Counted from the first letter of the stretch, positions 26,323 through 35,679 are shown. The stretch is 64,000 nucleotides of DNA from Symbioplanes lichenis (GCF_030709675.1 NZ_JAUZQD010000008.1:1-64000); one strand, 5' to 3'. Notes: generated by a model not told the origin, from the sequence alone. Translations and numbers: made by a program.

Positions 26323-27458
26323 CGGGCACCGGGCGGACGCTGCTGGTCACGAACGACTTTCCGCCGCGGCCGGGCGGCATCCAGCAGTTCGTGCACAACC
26401 TGGCGGTGCGGCAGCCGGCCGGATCGGTGGTCGTCTACGCGTCGACGTGGCGGGGGGCGGAGAAGTTCGACGCCGAGCAGCCGTTCGAGGTGATCCGGGA
26501 GGACACCGGGGTGCTGCTGCCCACGCCGGCCGTGGCGAAACGGGCGGCGGAGATCGCGCGGTCCCACGAGTGCGACTCGGTGTGGTTCGGGGCGGCGGCG
26601 CCGCTCGGGCTGCTGGCCGGGGGACTGCGGCGGCGGGCCGGGATCGAGCGGGCCGTCGCCCTCACGCACGGGCACGAGATCGGCTGGGCGGCCCTGCCCG
26701 GCGCCCGGCAGCTGCTCCAGCGCATCGGCCGGGGCAATGACGTCGTCACCTATCTCACCGACTACCAGCGGCGGCGGCTGGACGGGGCGCTGCACGGCCG
26801 CACCGCGCTCGAGCGGCTCACGCCCGGCGTCGACGTCGACGCCTATCACCCCGGCGTCGACGGGTCGGCGGTCCGGGCCTCGTGGGGTCTGAGCGACCGG
26901 CCCGTCGTGGTGTGCATCTCCCGCCTCGTGCCTCGCAAGGGCCAGGACATGCTGATCCGCGCGCTGCCGGAGGTGCGGCGGCGGGTGCCCGGGGCGGCGC
27001 TGCTGATCGTGAGCGGGGGGCCTTACCGGAAGAAGCTGACCGAGCTGGCGCGCGCCCAGGGCGTCGAGTCCGACGTGGTCTTCACCGGCTCGGTGCCGTG
27101 GGAGGAGCTGCCGGCGCACTACGCGGCCGGGGACGTCTTCGCGATGCCGTGCCGCACCCGGAGCGCGGGCCTCGACGTCGAGGGGCTGGGCATCGTCTAC
27201 CTGGAGGCGTCGGCCACCGGGCTGCCGGTCGTGGCGGGCGACTCGGGCGGTGCGCCGGACGCGGTGCGCGAGGGCGAGACCGGCTACGTCGTCGGCGGCC
27301 GCGACGTGGCGGCGCTGGCCGACCGGGTGGCGAGGCTGCTCGGCGACCGCGAGCTGGCGCGGCGGATGGGGGCGGCCGGGCGCGCGTGGGTCGAGGCGGA
27401 GTGGCGCTGGGAGACGAAGGCGGCGCGCCTGGGGGAGCTGCTGCGCAACCCGGCGTGA
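26319..27458 (+). CDS. pimB: GT4 mannosyltransferase, PimB'-like
   Basis: A 379-residue GT-B glycosyltransferase with LLVTNDFPPRPGGIQQF at the N terminus, HGHEIGWA in the acceptor domain, and the donor-site segment RLVPRKGQDMLI followed by EGLGIVYLEAS (EX7E-type). The best match from memory is mycobacterial PimB' (Rv2188c), which adds the second mannose to phosphatidylinositol mannoside. The ATG at 26319 has GAGGAG upstream and overlaps the protease stop. A 20-bp repeat spans its own stop codon. Confidence 0.87.
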   Translation: MTGTGRTLLVTNDFPPRPGGIQQFVHNLAVRQPAGSVVVYASTWRGAEKFDAEQPFEVIREDTGVLLPTPAVAKRAAEIARSHECDSVWFGAAAPLGLLAGGLRRRAGIERAVALTHGHEIGWAALPGARQLLQRIGRGNDVVTYLTDYQRRRLDGALHGRTALERLTPGVDVDAYHPGVDGSAVRASWGLSDRPVVVCISRLVPRKGQDMLIRALPEVRRRVPGAALLIVSGGPYRKKLTELARAQGVESDVVFTGSVPWEELPAHYAAGDVFAMPCRTRSAGLDVEGLGIVYLEASATGLPVVAGDSGGAPDAVREGETGYVVGGRDVAALADRVARLLGDRELARRMGAAGRAWVEAEWRWETKAARLGELLRNPA

Positions 27459-27492
27459 CGCGGCGGGACCCGGCGTGAGGCGGCGGGGCGGG
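27448..27492. repeat. 20-bp tandem repeat spanning the pimB stop codon
   Basis: Units 27448-27467 and 27468-27487 differ at one base and each contains GGCGTGA, where TGA in the first copy is the pimB stop. A degenerate third copy follows. Confidence 0.85.
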
Positions 27493-27579
27493 GCGTGCCA
27501 GATAGGGGTGAATGGCGGTCACTCATGGTGGGTGGGTGGACGCTTTGCGTCAGGGCGGGGTAGGAACGGCGGAGAGCCC

Positions 27580-29604
27580 ATGGGACGGGAGCCGTTGATG
27601 GCCCACGCGAGTTCTCAGGATGCTGCCACCGGAGAGACCGTGCCGCCGGAGCCCGCCGGCGCCGGCGACGGGGAGAAGAGCGTCGGGGAGCAGGGCGACG
27701 GCGCCGGGCCGTTGACTGCTGCGCTGGAGAGCGACGAGGGCGAGGAGTCCGAGCTGGCGCTGCCCTACTGGTTGCGGAGCACGGAGGAGGCGGCCAAGGC
27801 GAGCTTTCTGCAGATGTGCCGGCGCCTGCCCCGGCTGCTGCGGGACGCGTGGGCGCTGGCGTGGCGAGCCAGTCCGCGGACCACGGCGGCGCTCGTGGTG
27901 CTGCAGCTGCTCGGCGGGGTGGCCAGTGCTGCGGGGCTGATCAGTGTGGTGGGGGTGTTCGACGGGCTGTTGCAGGCGGGGGCGACGCCGGAGCGGGTGC
28001 GGGCGGCCGTACCCTCGCTGCTTCTGCTGGTGGGGGCGCTGGCCGTGCGCGGGGCGCTGACCTCGGCCGCCGCGGCGGCGAACGGGCGGTTGTCGCCGCT
28101 GGTGTATCAGGCGGCCGAGATGCGGCTGCTGGAGCTGACCACGGCGGTGGGGCTGTCCACGTTCGACGACCCGGACTGGCGCGACGCCATGGAGCGGGCG
28201 CGGGACCGGGGCATCATGGCCGGGCAGATGCTGGTGGACCGGGCCGTCGAGCTGGGCACCAACCTGATCGGGCTGGTCGCGGCGGCGAGCGTGCTGGCGG
28301 TGCTGCATCCGGTGCTGCTGCCGCTGCTGGTGGTGGCCGTGGTGCCGATCGCGTGGGCGGCGGTGCGGTCGGCGCGGCTCGGGTACCGGCAGATGTTGAA
28401 GTACATCACGGTGTGGCGGCGGCAGCGGATGCTCGCGCACTTGCTGGCGGCGCGGGAGCCGGCCGCCGAGCTGCGGGCCTTCACGGTCCGGGAGTTCCTG
28501 CTCACCGAGATCCGGCGGCTGCTGGCGGCGGCGACGCGGGAGGAGATCCGGCTTTCCACGCAACAGGTACGCACGACCTTGATCGGCAACTCGCTGAGTT
28601 CGGTGGCGACCGGGGTGACGTACGCGATGCTGCTCTGGCTCTTGTGGACCGGGCGCATGGAGCTGGCCGCGGGTGGGGCGGCCGCGTATGCGATCAGCAC
28701 CGGGATCGGGAAGCTGACCGAGCTGGCGTACAGCGCGAACCGGGTGTTCGAACAAGGGCTGTACTTCTCCGACTTCCAGGGCTTCTGTGAGCTGTCACGC
28801 GCGCGTTCCGAGCCGGGCGCCGGGCACGAAGCGCCACCCGCGTTCGAGGAGATCCGGGTCGAGGGGGTCACGTTCCGGTATCCGGATGCCGAGCGGGCGG
28901 CCGTACGCGATGTCAGCATGACCCTGCGCCGCGGCGAGATCATCGCGCTGGTGGGCGAGAACGGGTCCGGCAAGTCGACGCTCGCGAGCCTGCTGGCGGG
29001 GCTCTACCGGCCCGAGTCCGGGCGGATCACCTGGGACGGCCGCGACCTCGCCGGCATCGACCCGGAGTCGGTGCGCCGCCGGGTCGCCGTGGTCATGCAG
29101 GAGCCGACCCGCTGGCCGCTCTCGGCCCGCCAATCCATCACCATCGGCCGGTACGAACGGCAGGCGCACACCCCGGACGTGCACCGCGCGGCCCGGGCAG
29201 GCGACGCGCACGACTTCGTGATGGAGCTGCCCCGCGAGTACCAGACCCTGCTGTCCCGGCACTTCACCGACGGCGCCGACCTCTCCGGCGGGCAGTGGCA
29301 GCGGCTGGCCGTGAGCCGGGCGTTCTATCGGGACGCGCCGCTGCTGATCTGCGACGAGCCCACGGCCAACCTCGACGCGCGGGCCGAGCACGACATCTAC
29401 AGCCGGCTGCGCGAGCTGGCCGCCGGCCGTACCGTGGTGCTCATCACGCACCGCATGGCCAGCGTCCGCGAGGCCGACCGGATCTATGTCTTCGACCACG
29501 GTGAGCTGGTGGAAGAGGGCGACCATGAGGCGCTGATGGCGGTCGGCGGCACCTATGAGCAGTTGTTCACGCTGCAGGCGAGTGCCTATCAGGACGCGGC
29601 GTGA
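27580..29604 (+). CDS. ABC exporter half-transporter (fused membrane and ATPase domains)
   Basis: A 674-residue protein with an acidic N-terminal extension of about 70 residues, six membrane helices (about 100-385), and a C-terminal ATPase with Walker A GENGSGKST from residue 459, signature LSGGQ at 568-572 and Walker B LLICDEPT near 588-596. It likely exports a peptide or lipid as a homodimer. The ATG at 27580 is preceded by GGAGAG; an in-frame ATG 6 codons later with GGGAG is an alternative. It is followed after 14 bp by a thioredoxin gene. Confidence 0.9.
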   Translation: MGREPLMAHASSQDAATGETVPPEPAGAGDGEKSVGEQGDGAGPLTAALESDEGEESELALPYWLRSTEEAAKASFLQMCRRLPRLLRDAWALAWRASPRTTAALVVLQLLGGVASAAGLISVVGVFDGLLQAGATPERVRAAVPSLLLLVGALAVRGALTSAAAAANGRLSPLVYQAAEMRLLELTTAVGLSTFDDPDWRDAMERARDRGIMAGQMLVDRAVELGTNLIGLVAAASVLAVLHPVLLPLLVVAVVPIAWAAVRSARLGYRQMLKYITVWRRQRMLAHLLAAREPAAELRAFTVREFLLTEIRRLLAAATREEIRLSTQQVRTTLIGNSLSSVATGVTYAMLLWLLWTGRMELAAGGAAAYAISTGIGKLTELAYSANRVFEQGLYFSDFQGFCELSRARSEPGAGHEAPPAFEEIRVEGVTFRYPDAERAAVRDVSMTLRRGEIIALVGENGSGKSTLASLLAGLYRPESGRITWDGRDLAGIDPESVRRRVAVVMQEPTRWPLSARQSITIGRYERQAHTPDVHRAARAGDAHDFVMELPREYQTLLSRHFTDGADLSGGQWQRLAVSRAFYRDAPLLICDEPTANLDARAEHDIYSRLRELAAGRTVVLITHRMASVREADRIYVFDHGELVEEGDHEALMAVGGTYEQLFTLQASAYQDAA

Positions 29605-29618
29605 GGCACAGTTGAGCC

Positions 29619-29933
29619 GTGGAGATCGACGAGGGCCTGCGGGCCGAGCTGGGCGTGGAGCCGGGTGGCGTGACGCTGCTGCAGTTCTCGACGGCTTTCT
29701 GCGCGCCGTGCCGGGCGTTGCGCCGGGTCAGCGCCGAGGTCGCCGCCCTGGTGCCGGGGGTGCGCCACGTCGAGGTCGACGCGGAGAGCCATCTCGAGGC
29801 GGTGCGGGCGCTGGGGATCGAGCAGACGCCGACGCTGCTGGTGCTGGACGCGCGCGGTGGGGTGGCGAAGCGGGCGGCCGGGGTGCCGACGAAGCCGCAG
29901 CTGCTGACCGCGGTGGCCGCGGCCATGCCGTAA
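29619..29933 (+). CDS. Thioredoxin-family protein
   Basis: A 104-residue single-domain thioredoxin. The active site is CAPC in FSTAFCAPCRAL, and the cis-Pro lies in QTPTLLV. The CAPC dipeptide differs from canonical CGPC and would shift the redox potential. It probably belongs to the same transcription unit as the ABC transporter, which raises a role in thiol handling of an exported product or of the transporter; that is inference. The GTG start lacks a good ribosome site. Confidence 0.87.
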   Translation: MEIDEGLRAELGVEPGGVTLLQFSTAFCAPCRALRRVSAEVAALVPGVRHVEVDAESHLEAVRALGIEQTPTLLVLDARGGVAKRAAGVPTKPQLLTAVAAAMP

Positions 29934-30064
29934 GAAAGCGAGGCCGCGCGGCGCCGAGTGGGGCGGTGATGGCGGCGCTGCCATGAGTGAAAATTGACGT
30001 GTCGGGACACGCCGCAGATGTCCGCTTGATGCGAATAGTCCACCCGAACGGGTGACAACGAGAA

Positions 30065-30098
30065 CACCGCCGGTCCCCGAAAGCGGGAACCGGCGGTG
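30065..30098 (-). terminator. Terminator of the two-component operon
   Basis: A 15-bp stem with one mismatch, CACCGCCGGTCCCCG against CGGGAACCGGCGGTG, around AAAG, followed on the minus strand by TTCTCGTTGT. It starts 10 nt after the response regulator stop. Confidence 0.8.
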
Positions 30099-30108
30099 GC
30101 GGGAGAGA

Positions 30109-30777
30109 TCAGAACTTGGGGGCGTCGGGCGCCTCGAGCAGCCCCAGCCGCAGCGCGGTCATGAGGGCCTGGGCGCGGTTGGCCGCACCGAGCTTCTCGT
30201 AGAGCTTCGAGATGTGGGTCTTGGCCGTCGACTCCGAGACGAAGAGCTGCTTGGCGATCCCGGCCACGCTCATGCCGTCGGCGAGCAGGCGCAGGACCTG
30301 GCCCTCGCGCGGGGAGAGCTGCGGGCCGGAGGGGGCGAGCCGGCGCTTCATGGCCTCGGCGAGATCGGCCGCGGTGAACGCGCTGGGCGCCGACGCCGCG
30401 TGCCGGGCGGCCGCCACGACCTCGTCGGCGGGGGCCGTCTTGGGGACGAATGCGCTGGCCCCGGCCTCGAGCGCACCGAAGAGCTGGTCGTCGCCCGCGT
30501 ACATGGTCAGCACCACGATGCCCATGTTCGCGTTGTTCTTGCGCAGGGCGCGGGTCGCCTCGAGGCCGCTGCCGTCGGGCAGCCGGAGGTCCATGATGAC
30601 GACGTCGGGCTGGAGCGCGCCGGCCTGGCGGACGGCCTCGGCGGCCGTGGCGGCCTCGCCGACCACCTCGAACTGCCGGTCCCGCTCGAACGCGTGCCGC
30701 AGCCCCTTACGGATCAGGTCGTGATCGTCGACGAGCAGCACCTTGGTGCGGGTCGTCGGCATCGGACTGGTCGACAT
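30109..30777 (-). CDS. NarL/LuxR-type response regulator
   Basis: A 222-residue regulator: receiver domain with DDHD near residue 17 and phosphorylation Asp63 (VVIMDLRLPDGSG), Lys in VPKTAP, then a LuxR HTH (LSPREGQVLRLLADGMSV and ESTAKTHISKLYEKLG). It is the partner of the histidine kinase encoded 7 bp upstream. ATG at 30777 is used; an ATG five codons later is possible. Confidence 0.95.
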   Translation of the reverse strand: MSTSPMPTTRTKVLLVDDHDLIRKGLRHAFERDRQFEVVGEAATAAEAVRQAGALQPDVVIMDLRLPDGSGLEATRALRKNNANMGIVVLTMYAGDDQLFGALEAGASAFVPKTAPADEVVAAARHAASAPSAFTAADLAEAMKRRLAPSGPQLSPREGQVLRLLADGMSVAGIAKQLFVSESTAKTHISKLYEKLGAANRAQALMTALRLGLLEAPDAPKF

Positions 30778-30784
30778 GCTCGGG

Positions 30785-32476
30785 TTACTCCCCTTCTGGT
30801 GCGGAAACGCTATCCCGCACGCTATCGCGCCGAGCGGAGGTTCCGAGCACTACCGCTACGGTTGTCCCGCTGGGGTGTCGCGGCCTGATCTCCAGCCGAC
30901 CCCGGATACGTTCCGCTCTCTCCGCCATGATCGCAAGGCCGTAGCGCCCGTCCGGACGGTCGTCGGCGAAGCCCTTGCCGTCGTCCGAGACCTCGATCTC
31001 CGCGTACGGGGGATCGACCGTGCACGTGACCCACAGATTGGACGCGCCGGCGTGCTTGCGCGCGTTGGTGATCGCCTCCTGGGCGATGCGCAGCAGCTCG
31101 GCCTCCGTCGCGGCGGGCAGCCGGGCCGTGGACTCGTCGAAGGTGAAGTGGACGCGCAGGCCGGCCGAGGTGCCGAGGGTCCGCGCGTACTCGGCGATCG
31201 CCGCCGCCAGGCCGCCGTTGCGGTCCACCTCGGAGCGCAGCTCGAAGAGGCTCAGCCGCAGCTCGGTGATGACCCGGGTCACCTCGCTGCGGAGCGTGCG
31301 CAGCTCCTCGGCGGTCTCGTCGGCGCCGTCGGGCAGGGTGGCCTGGGCGTTGTCGATGCCGTAGCCGACCATCACGAGCTCCTGCGCCACGCCGTCGTGG
31401 ATCTCGCGGGCGAGCCGCTGACGCTCCTCATTGGTCGCCAGCGAGCGCACCTCGTCGAAGAGCAGGGCGGCCTCGAGCCGCAGGGCGGCCGGTCCGGTCA
31501 CGTCCGTGACCTTGGCGATCACCGGTGAGGGGTAGGCGCTCGCGGTGTCGGCCTCCAGGACGACCAGCCCGATCGTACGGACCCCCGCGACCAGCGGCAC
31601 GACCAGCGACGACGCCTCCCCGCCGGCGTGCGAGCGGGCCTGCGACCGGTTGGCCGTGATCGGGGTCTGCGAGGCCCACGCGTCGGCGATGGCGGAGTCC
31701 GCGTCGAGCGTGGTTTCCCAGTCGACCCGCTCGGCCCCCGACTGCGCCAGCACGACGAGCCGTCCGCCGCCACTGGCCGACAGCACCGCCGTCCGGGCCG
31801 CGGGCGCGACGGTACGCAACTCCTCCAGCAAGTGCTCCGAGATGCCGCCCGGGTCCAGCGTCGCCCCCGGCAGCGATCGGGCCACGCTGCGCAGCTGGGT
31901 CAGCAGGCGGGTGGCTTCCTCGTACGGCTGGGGCTGGGGTTCCGCGGGGGTCATGAACTGCCGCATGGTGTCCGCGGCGAACGTCATGATCGCCCCGAGC
32001 ACCAGCCACTGCGCGCCCGCGGCGAGATAGCCGAGCTGGGTGATGACCGCGGTGCCCCCGCCCACGACGACGCCGCCGACGACCATCGCCACGGCGGCGA
32101 CGCCGAGCAGGGCGGCACCCTCGGTGGGACGGCGGCGCAGGGCGGCGGTGAGGAGCGGCACAGCCAGGTACGGGAGGACGGCCTCGGCGCCGAAGCCCAC
32201 GTCGACCGTGCCGAGGGTGTTGGCGGCCGCCGCGACGGATCCGGCGGCCAGTCCGGTGATCGTGACCTCGGCGATCCGGCCCAGCGGCGCCGCGAACCGG
32301 TGGTCCGGGGCCAGCACCGCGGGCAGGGCGGCGATCAGCAGCAACGCGATCCACCCGAGCTGCTTCCAGTCCTGCGTCGCGATCAGGGTGAGCGCGGTGA
32401 CGAGGGCGAGCATGACGAGACGGGCGGCCACGGCGAGCGGATGGAGGCGCAGGGGGACGCTGGCTGAGGCTGGCAC
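30785..32476 (-). CDS. NarL-type sensor histidine kinase
   Basis: A 563-residue membrane sensor with about six N-terminal helices (a MASE-like block), a GAF-like domain (about 190-340) and a HisKA_3/HATPase core: phospho-acceptor His360 in REIHDGVAQE, N box EAITNARKHAGA and G box DDGKGF. The signal may be small-molecule or redox through the GAF-like domain; this is not determinable. I preferred the GTG at 32476, which has a -10 at leaderless distance and starts just before the first helix, over a GTG 18 codons upstream. Confidence 0.92.
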   Translation of the reverse strand: MPASASVPLRLHPLAVAARLVMLALVTALTLIATQDWKQLGWIALLLIAALPAVLAPDHRFAAPLGRIAEVTITGLAAGSVAAAANTLGTVDVGFGAEAVLPYLAVPLLTAALRRRPTEGAALLGVAAVAMVVGGVVVGGGTAVITQLGYLAAGAQWLVLGAIMTFAADTMRQFMTPAEPQPQPYEEATRLLTQLRSVARSLPGATLDPGGISEHLLEELRTVAPAARTAVLSASGGGRLVVLAQSGAERVDWETTLDADSAIADAWASQTPITANRSQARSHAGGEASSLVVPLVAGVRTIGLVVLEADTASAYPSPVIAKVTDVTGPAALRLEAALLFDEVRSLATNEERQRLAREIHDGVAQELVMVGYGIDNAQATLPDGADETAEELRTLRSEVTRVITELRLSLFELRSEVDRNGGLAAAIAEYARTLGTSAGLRVHFTFDESTARLPAATEAELLRIAQEAITNARKHAGASNLWVTCTVDPPYAEIEVSDDGKGFADDRPDGRYGLAIMAERAERIRGRLEIRPRHPSGTTVAVVLGTSARRDSVRDSVSAPEGE

Positions 32477-32483
32477 GTGACGG

Positions 32484-32489
32484 ATCGTA
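32484..32489 (-). promoter_or_regulatory. Leaderless -10 element for the sensor kinase operon
   Basis: On the minus strand TACGAT ends 7 nt before the GTG at 32476. No Shine-Dalgarno sequence is present. Confidence 0.45.
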
Positions 32490-32645
32490 GCCGCAGGGGG
32501 TCGGCGCGGCCCATCGGGCGACAGGCGCACCGGCCCGGCGAACGTCGGAGGCGGCGGTGCACCGCGACCCGGTGAGCGGAGGGGAGGGCGGCAACGCGCC
32601 GGGCTGGTGAGCGGGGGAGATCGCCGTGCCGGGACCGGTACCGGG

Positions 32646-32651
32646 TAGCCT
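32646..32651 (+). promoter_or_regulatory. Leaderless -10 element for the SRPBCC gene
   Basis: TAGCCT ends 7 nt before the ATG at 32659, with no ribosome site between them. Confidence 0.45.
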
Positions 32652-32658
32652 CCCAGCC

Positions 32659-33102
32659 ATGGCGGACACGTCGACGCAGTCGATCCTCATCCAGGCCCCG
32701 CCGGCCGTCGTGGCCGCGGTGATCTGCGACTTCCCGCGCTATCCGGAGTGGGCCGACGCGGTGAAGGTGGCCGAGGTCGTCGAGGAGTACGAGGACGGCT
32801 ACGCGGCGCGCGTGCACTTCGTGATCGACGCCGGGCCGCTGGCCGACGACTACGAGCTCGACTACGCGTACGCGGAGGACCTGTCGCGCGTCGAGTGGCA
32901 TCTCGTGGCACCGTCGAAGGTGCAGAAGGCGCTGACCGGCTCCTACGACCTGGTCGCCGAGGGGGAGGGTGCGACGCGGGTCACGTACTCCCTGGAGGTC
33001 GAGCTGACCGTGGGCATGCTGGGGATGTTCAAGCGCAAGGCCGAGAAGATGATCATGGACACGGCGCTCAAGGAGCTCAAGCGCCGCGTCGAGAGCAACT
33101 GA
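32659..33102 (+). CDS. SRPBCC (START-like) lipid-binding-fold protein
   Basis: A 147-residue polyketide-cyclase/START-fold protein. It resembles mycobacterial Rv2185c (TB16.3) as recalled, with QAPPAVVAAVICDFPRYPEW at the N terminus and a C-terminal helix ending ALKELKRRVE. Such proteins bind hydrophobic ligands; no catalytic role can be assigned. It is divergent from the sensor kinase gene, and 29 bp upstream of a hypothetical gene in the same direction. Confidence 0.88.
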   Translation: MADTSTQSILIQAPPAVVAAVICDFPRYPEWADAVKVAEVVEEYEDGYAARVHFVIDAGPLADDYELDYAYAEDLSRVEWHLVAPSKVQKALTGSYDLVAEGEGATRVTYSLEVELTVGMLGMFKRKAEKMIMDTALKELKRRVESN

Positions 33103-33131
33103 GCCGAGAGCTGACAACGGGAGGCCGGGCC

Positions 33132-33998
33132 ATGGCGGGGAGCACGGGAACGGCACGCGAAGAAGCCGAGCGGCTTGTCGCCACGGTGCTCGCGATGGCC
33201 TCGCAAGTAAGCGCGAGCCGGCCGGGCAGGTCGAGCGAGTCGAGCGGGTCCGGAGAGGGGCAATCCGGCGGCTCCGGAGGGCCCGGGTCCGGCTTCGGTG
33301 GTCTGAGCGGCCTCGGCGACCTGGTGACCGGCGCGATCGGCCGCATCGCGGATGCCGTCACCGGCGACTCCGATGCCGAATTCGACAATTCCGACAAGTC
33401 GGAAAAGGCAACCGTCCATCGGGGCTGGTCGACCGGGTCGCCGGAGTGCTGCGTCTGTCCGATCTGCCGGGCCATGGCGTCGATGCGCGACCCGGGCCCC
33501 GACACGGCGGCGAAGCTGGCCGCGGGCGCGGGCGACTTCGCGACCGGCGTGGCCGGCCTCATGCGCGCCTTCTCGGCGGTGAGCTCGGCGACCGCGCCGA
33601 AGGCCAGGAGCGCTCCGCCCCGGCCCGAGCCGACGCCCGACCAGTCGTGGTCGGCGGCCACTCGGGCGACCGCCGGGCCGGCCCGCGAGGCGCCCGTCGA
33701 CGAGAGCGCCGACCCGTGGGGCGCGGCCACGCGACGCGACGCCGCCACCGCGCGCGAAAAGCCCGAGCGCGAAGAGCCCGTGCCCGGGAAACCCGTACCC
33801 GGAAAGCCCTCAGTGCGGAGGGAAAAGCCCGCGGAAGAACCCGTCGTGACAGGTCACACCGGCGATGTCTGGGCGGCAGCCACCGCAAACGGGCGGAAAC
33901 CGGGCGAAAGTGCCGTGGCGGGATCCTCCGCAGTAGATCATGATGTGGCAGCGCCGGAGGAACACCCCGGCGCCGCGGAGCAAGACGGGCGCGACTGA
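33132..33998 (+). CDS. Hypothetical protein with CCVCPIC motif and disordered tail
   Basis: A 288-residue protein. Residues 1-80 are Gly/Ser-rich, with a possible amphipathic helix (LGDLVTGAIGRIADAVTG). A cysteine cluster SPECCVCPICRAM near residues 101-113 suggests metal or disulfide chemistry. The last 120 residues are Pro/Glu/Ala-rich and contain repeats such as PVPGKP. It lies between the SRPBCC gene and the ROK glucokinase gene, an order I recall from Streptomyces. GGGAG lies about 8 nt before the ATG. The function is unknown. Confidence 0.8.
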   Translation: MAGSTGTAREEAERLVATVLAMASQVSASRPGRSSESSGSGEGQSGGSGGPGSGFGGLSGLGDLVTGAIGRIADAVTGDSDAEFDNSDKSEKATVHRGWSTGSPECCVCPICRAMASMRDPGPDTAAKLAAGAGDFATGVAGLMRAFSAVSSATAPKARSAPPRPEPTPDQSWSAATRATAGPAREAPVDESADPWGAATRRDAATAREKPEREEPVPGKPVPGKPSVRREKPAEEPVVTGHTGDVWAAATANGRKPGESAVAGSSAVDHDVAAPEEHPGAAEQDGRD

Positions 33999-34033
33999 CC
34001 CTCGCGACCGGGATGACAGAGGGGACGGGCAGC

Positions 34034-34984
34034 GTGGCGCTGACCATCGGAATCGACGTCGGCGGCACGAAGGTGGCCGGCGGCGTGGTCGACGAGCGGG
34101 GGCAGGTGATCGCGCAGACGCGGCGCGAGACCCCGGCCGACGACCCCGCCGGCACGCGCGACACGATCGTGGCGGTGGCGACCGAGCTGGCGGCGCAGCA
34201 CCCGGAGGCCACGGCCGTCGGCATCGGCGCCGCCGCGTGGATCGACGCCGCGGGCGCGACCGTGCTGTTCGCGCCCAATCTGGCCTGGCGCGACGAGCCG
34301 GTGCGGGACTACGTGGCGAAGGCCGTCGGCCTGCCGACCGTGCTGGAGAACGACGCCAACGTGGCCGCCTGGGCCGAGTTCCGCTTCGGCGCGGCGCGGC
34401 AGGCGGACGACTCGATGGTGATGATCACCGTCGGGACGGGCATCGGCGGCGGGATCGTGCTCGGCGGCAAGCTGTGGCGCGGGGCGAACGGCATCGCCGG
34501 CGAGCTGGGTCACATCCAGTCGGTCAACGGCGGCCACCCGTGCGGGTGCGGGCGGCTGGGCTGCCTCGAGCAGTACGCGAGCGGCAAGGCGCTGGTCCGC
34601 TTCGCCCGCGCCGGGGCCCGGCAGGAGCCGGAGAAGGCGGCCCTGCTGCTCAAGCTGGCCGGCGGGGACGCCGACGCGATCACCGGCCGGCAGATCACCG
34701 AGGCGGCGCAGGCCGGCGACGGGGTGGCCCGGGACGCGTTCGCCCAGATCGGCTACTGGCTCGGGGTGGCCATGGCCGACCTCGCGCAGGCGTTCGACCC
34801 GCAGGTGCTGGTCGTCGGGGGCGGCGTGATCGACGCCGGGGAGCTGCTGATGGGCCCGACCCAGGCGACCTATCAGGAGCAGCTGGCCAACCGCAGCCGC
34901 TTCCCGGTGGCGCCCATCGTCGCCGCCGAGACGGGCAACACGGCCGGCGTGCTCGGCGCGGCCGACCTGGCCCGGCGGATCTGA
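34034..34984 (+). CDS. glkA: ROK-family glucokinase
   Basis: A 316-residue kinase of the ROK family that phosphorylates glucose with ATP. It has TIGIDVGGTKVAGGV at the N terminus, ENDANVAAWAE with the catalytic Asp, GTGIGGGIV, EXGH in GELGHIQ, and the zinc motif CGCGRLGCLEQYAS. I chose the GTG at 34034, which gives the usual N terminus and has GAGGGG upstream; an ATG seven codons earlier is possible. The Streptomyces orthologue (recalled as SCO2126) is linked to carbon catabolite repression. Confidence 0.9.
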   Translation: MALTIGIDVGGTKVAGGVVDERGQVIAQTRRETPADDPAGTRDTIVAVATELAAQHPEATAVGIGAAAWIDAAGATVLFAPNLAWRDEPVRDYVAKAVGLPTVLENDANVAAWAEFRFGAARQADDSMVMITVGTGIGGGIVLGGKLWRGANGIAGELGHIQSVNGGHPCGCGRLGCLEQYASGKALVRFARAGARQEPEKAALLLKLAGGDADAITGRQITEAAQAGDGVARDAFAQIGYWLGVAMADLAQAFDPQVLVVGGGVIDAGELLMGPTQATYQEQLANRSRFPVAPIVAAETGNTAGVLGAADLARRI

Positions 34985-34989
34985 CCGTC

Positions 34990-35664
34990 GTGTCCGGGGC
35001 CGCGCTGCGGGTGCTCAGCTGGAACGTGCACGGGCTGCGCGACGACCGGTCCGCGCTGACCGGTCTGGTCCGCGAGCTGGCCCCGGACGTGATGGTCGTG
35101 CAGGAGGCGCCGCGGCGTTTCCGCTGGCGGCACAAGTGCGCCGCGCTCGCCGACGAGTGCGGCATGATCGTGGCCGCCGGCGGCCTGCCGTCGCTCGGCA
35201 ATCTGATCCTGGTCAGCCTGCGCGTCCGGGTGCAGGACACCTGGTGCCTGCAATATCCGCTGACGCCGGGCCGGCACATGCGCGGGGCCGCGTTCGCGCG
35301 CTGTTCCGTGCCGGGCGGCCGGTTCACGATCTCCGGCTCGCACCTGGCCACCGACCCGGTCGAGCGGCCCGCCCAGGCCGCCCTGTGGAAAGAGGCGCTG
35401 GCCGCGGCCGAGGGCCCGCTGATCGCCGCCGCGGACCTCAACGAGGGCCCGGGCGGGGGCGCGTGGCGCACGGTCGCCGACGGTCTCGCGAGCCCGGAGT
35501 GCGGGCACACCTTCCCGGCGCGCCTGCCCGCGCGGCGCATCGACGGGATGTTCTTCTCGCCCGATCTCCAGGTCACCCGGTACGAGGCCGTCGGCACCGC
35601 GGCGGCCCGCCGGGCGAGCGACCATCTTCCCGTACTGGCGGAGTTGACGCTGCCTTCCGCCTGA
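34990..35664 (+). CDS. Endonuclease/exonuclease/phosphatase (EEP) family protein
   Basis: A 224-residue EEP-fold hydrolase. Metal and catalytic residues appear in order: SWNVHGL (Asn), VQEAP (Glu), SGSHLATDP (His), AADLNEGP (Asp and Asn), RIDGMFFS (Asp) and SDHLPV (Asp-His pair). The substrate could be DNA, RNA or a phospholipid head group. The GTG at 34990 begins 5 bp after the glucokinase stop, without a ribosome site. Confidence 0.87.
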   Translation: MSGAALRVLSWNVHGLRDDRSALTGLVRELAPDVMVVQEAPRRFRWRHKCAALADECGMIVAAGGLPSLGNLILVSLRVRVQDTWCLQYPLTPGRHMRGAAFARCSVPGGRFTISGSHLATDPVERPAQAALWKEALAAAEGPLIAAADLNEGPGGGAWRTVADGLASPECGHTFPARLPARRIDGMFFSPDLQVTRYEAVGTAAARRASDHLPVLAELTLPSA

Positions 35665-35679
35665 CGCGAGTATTCCGGG

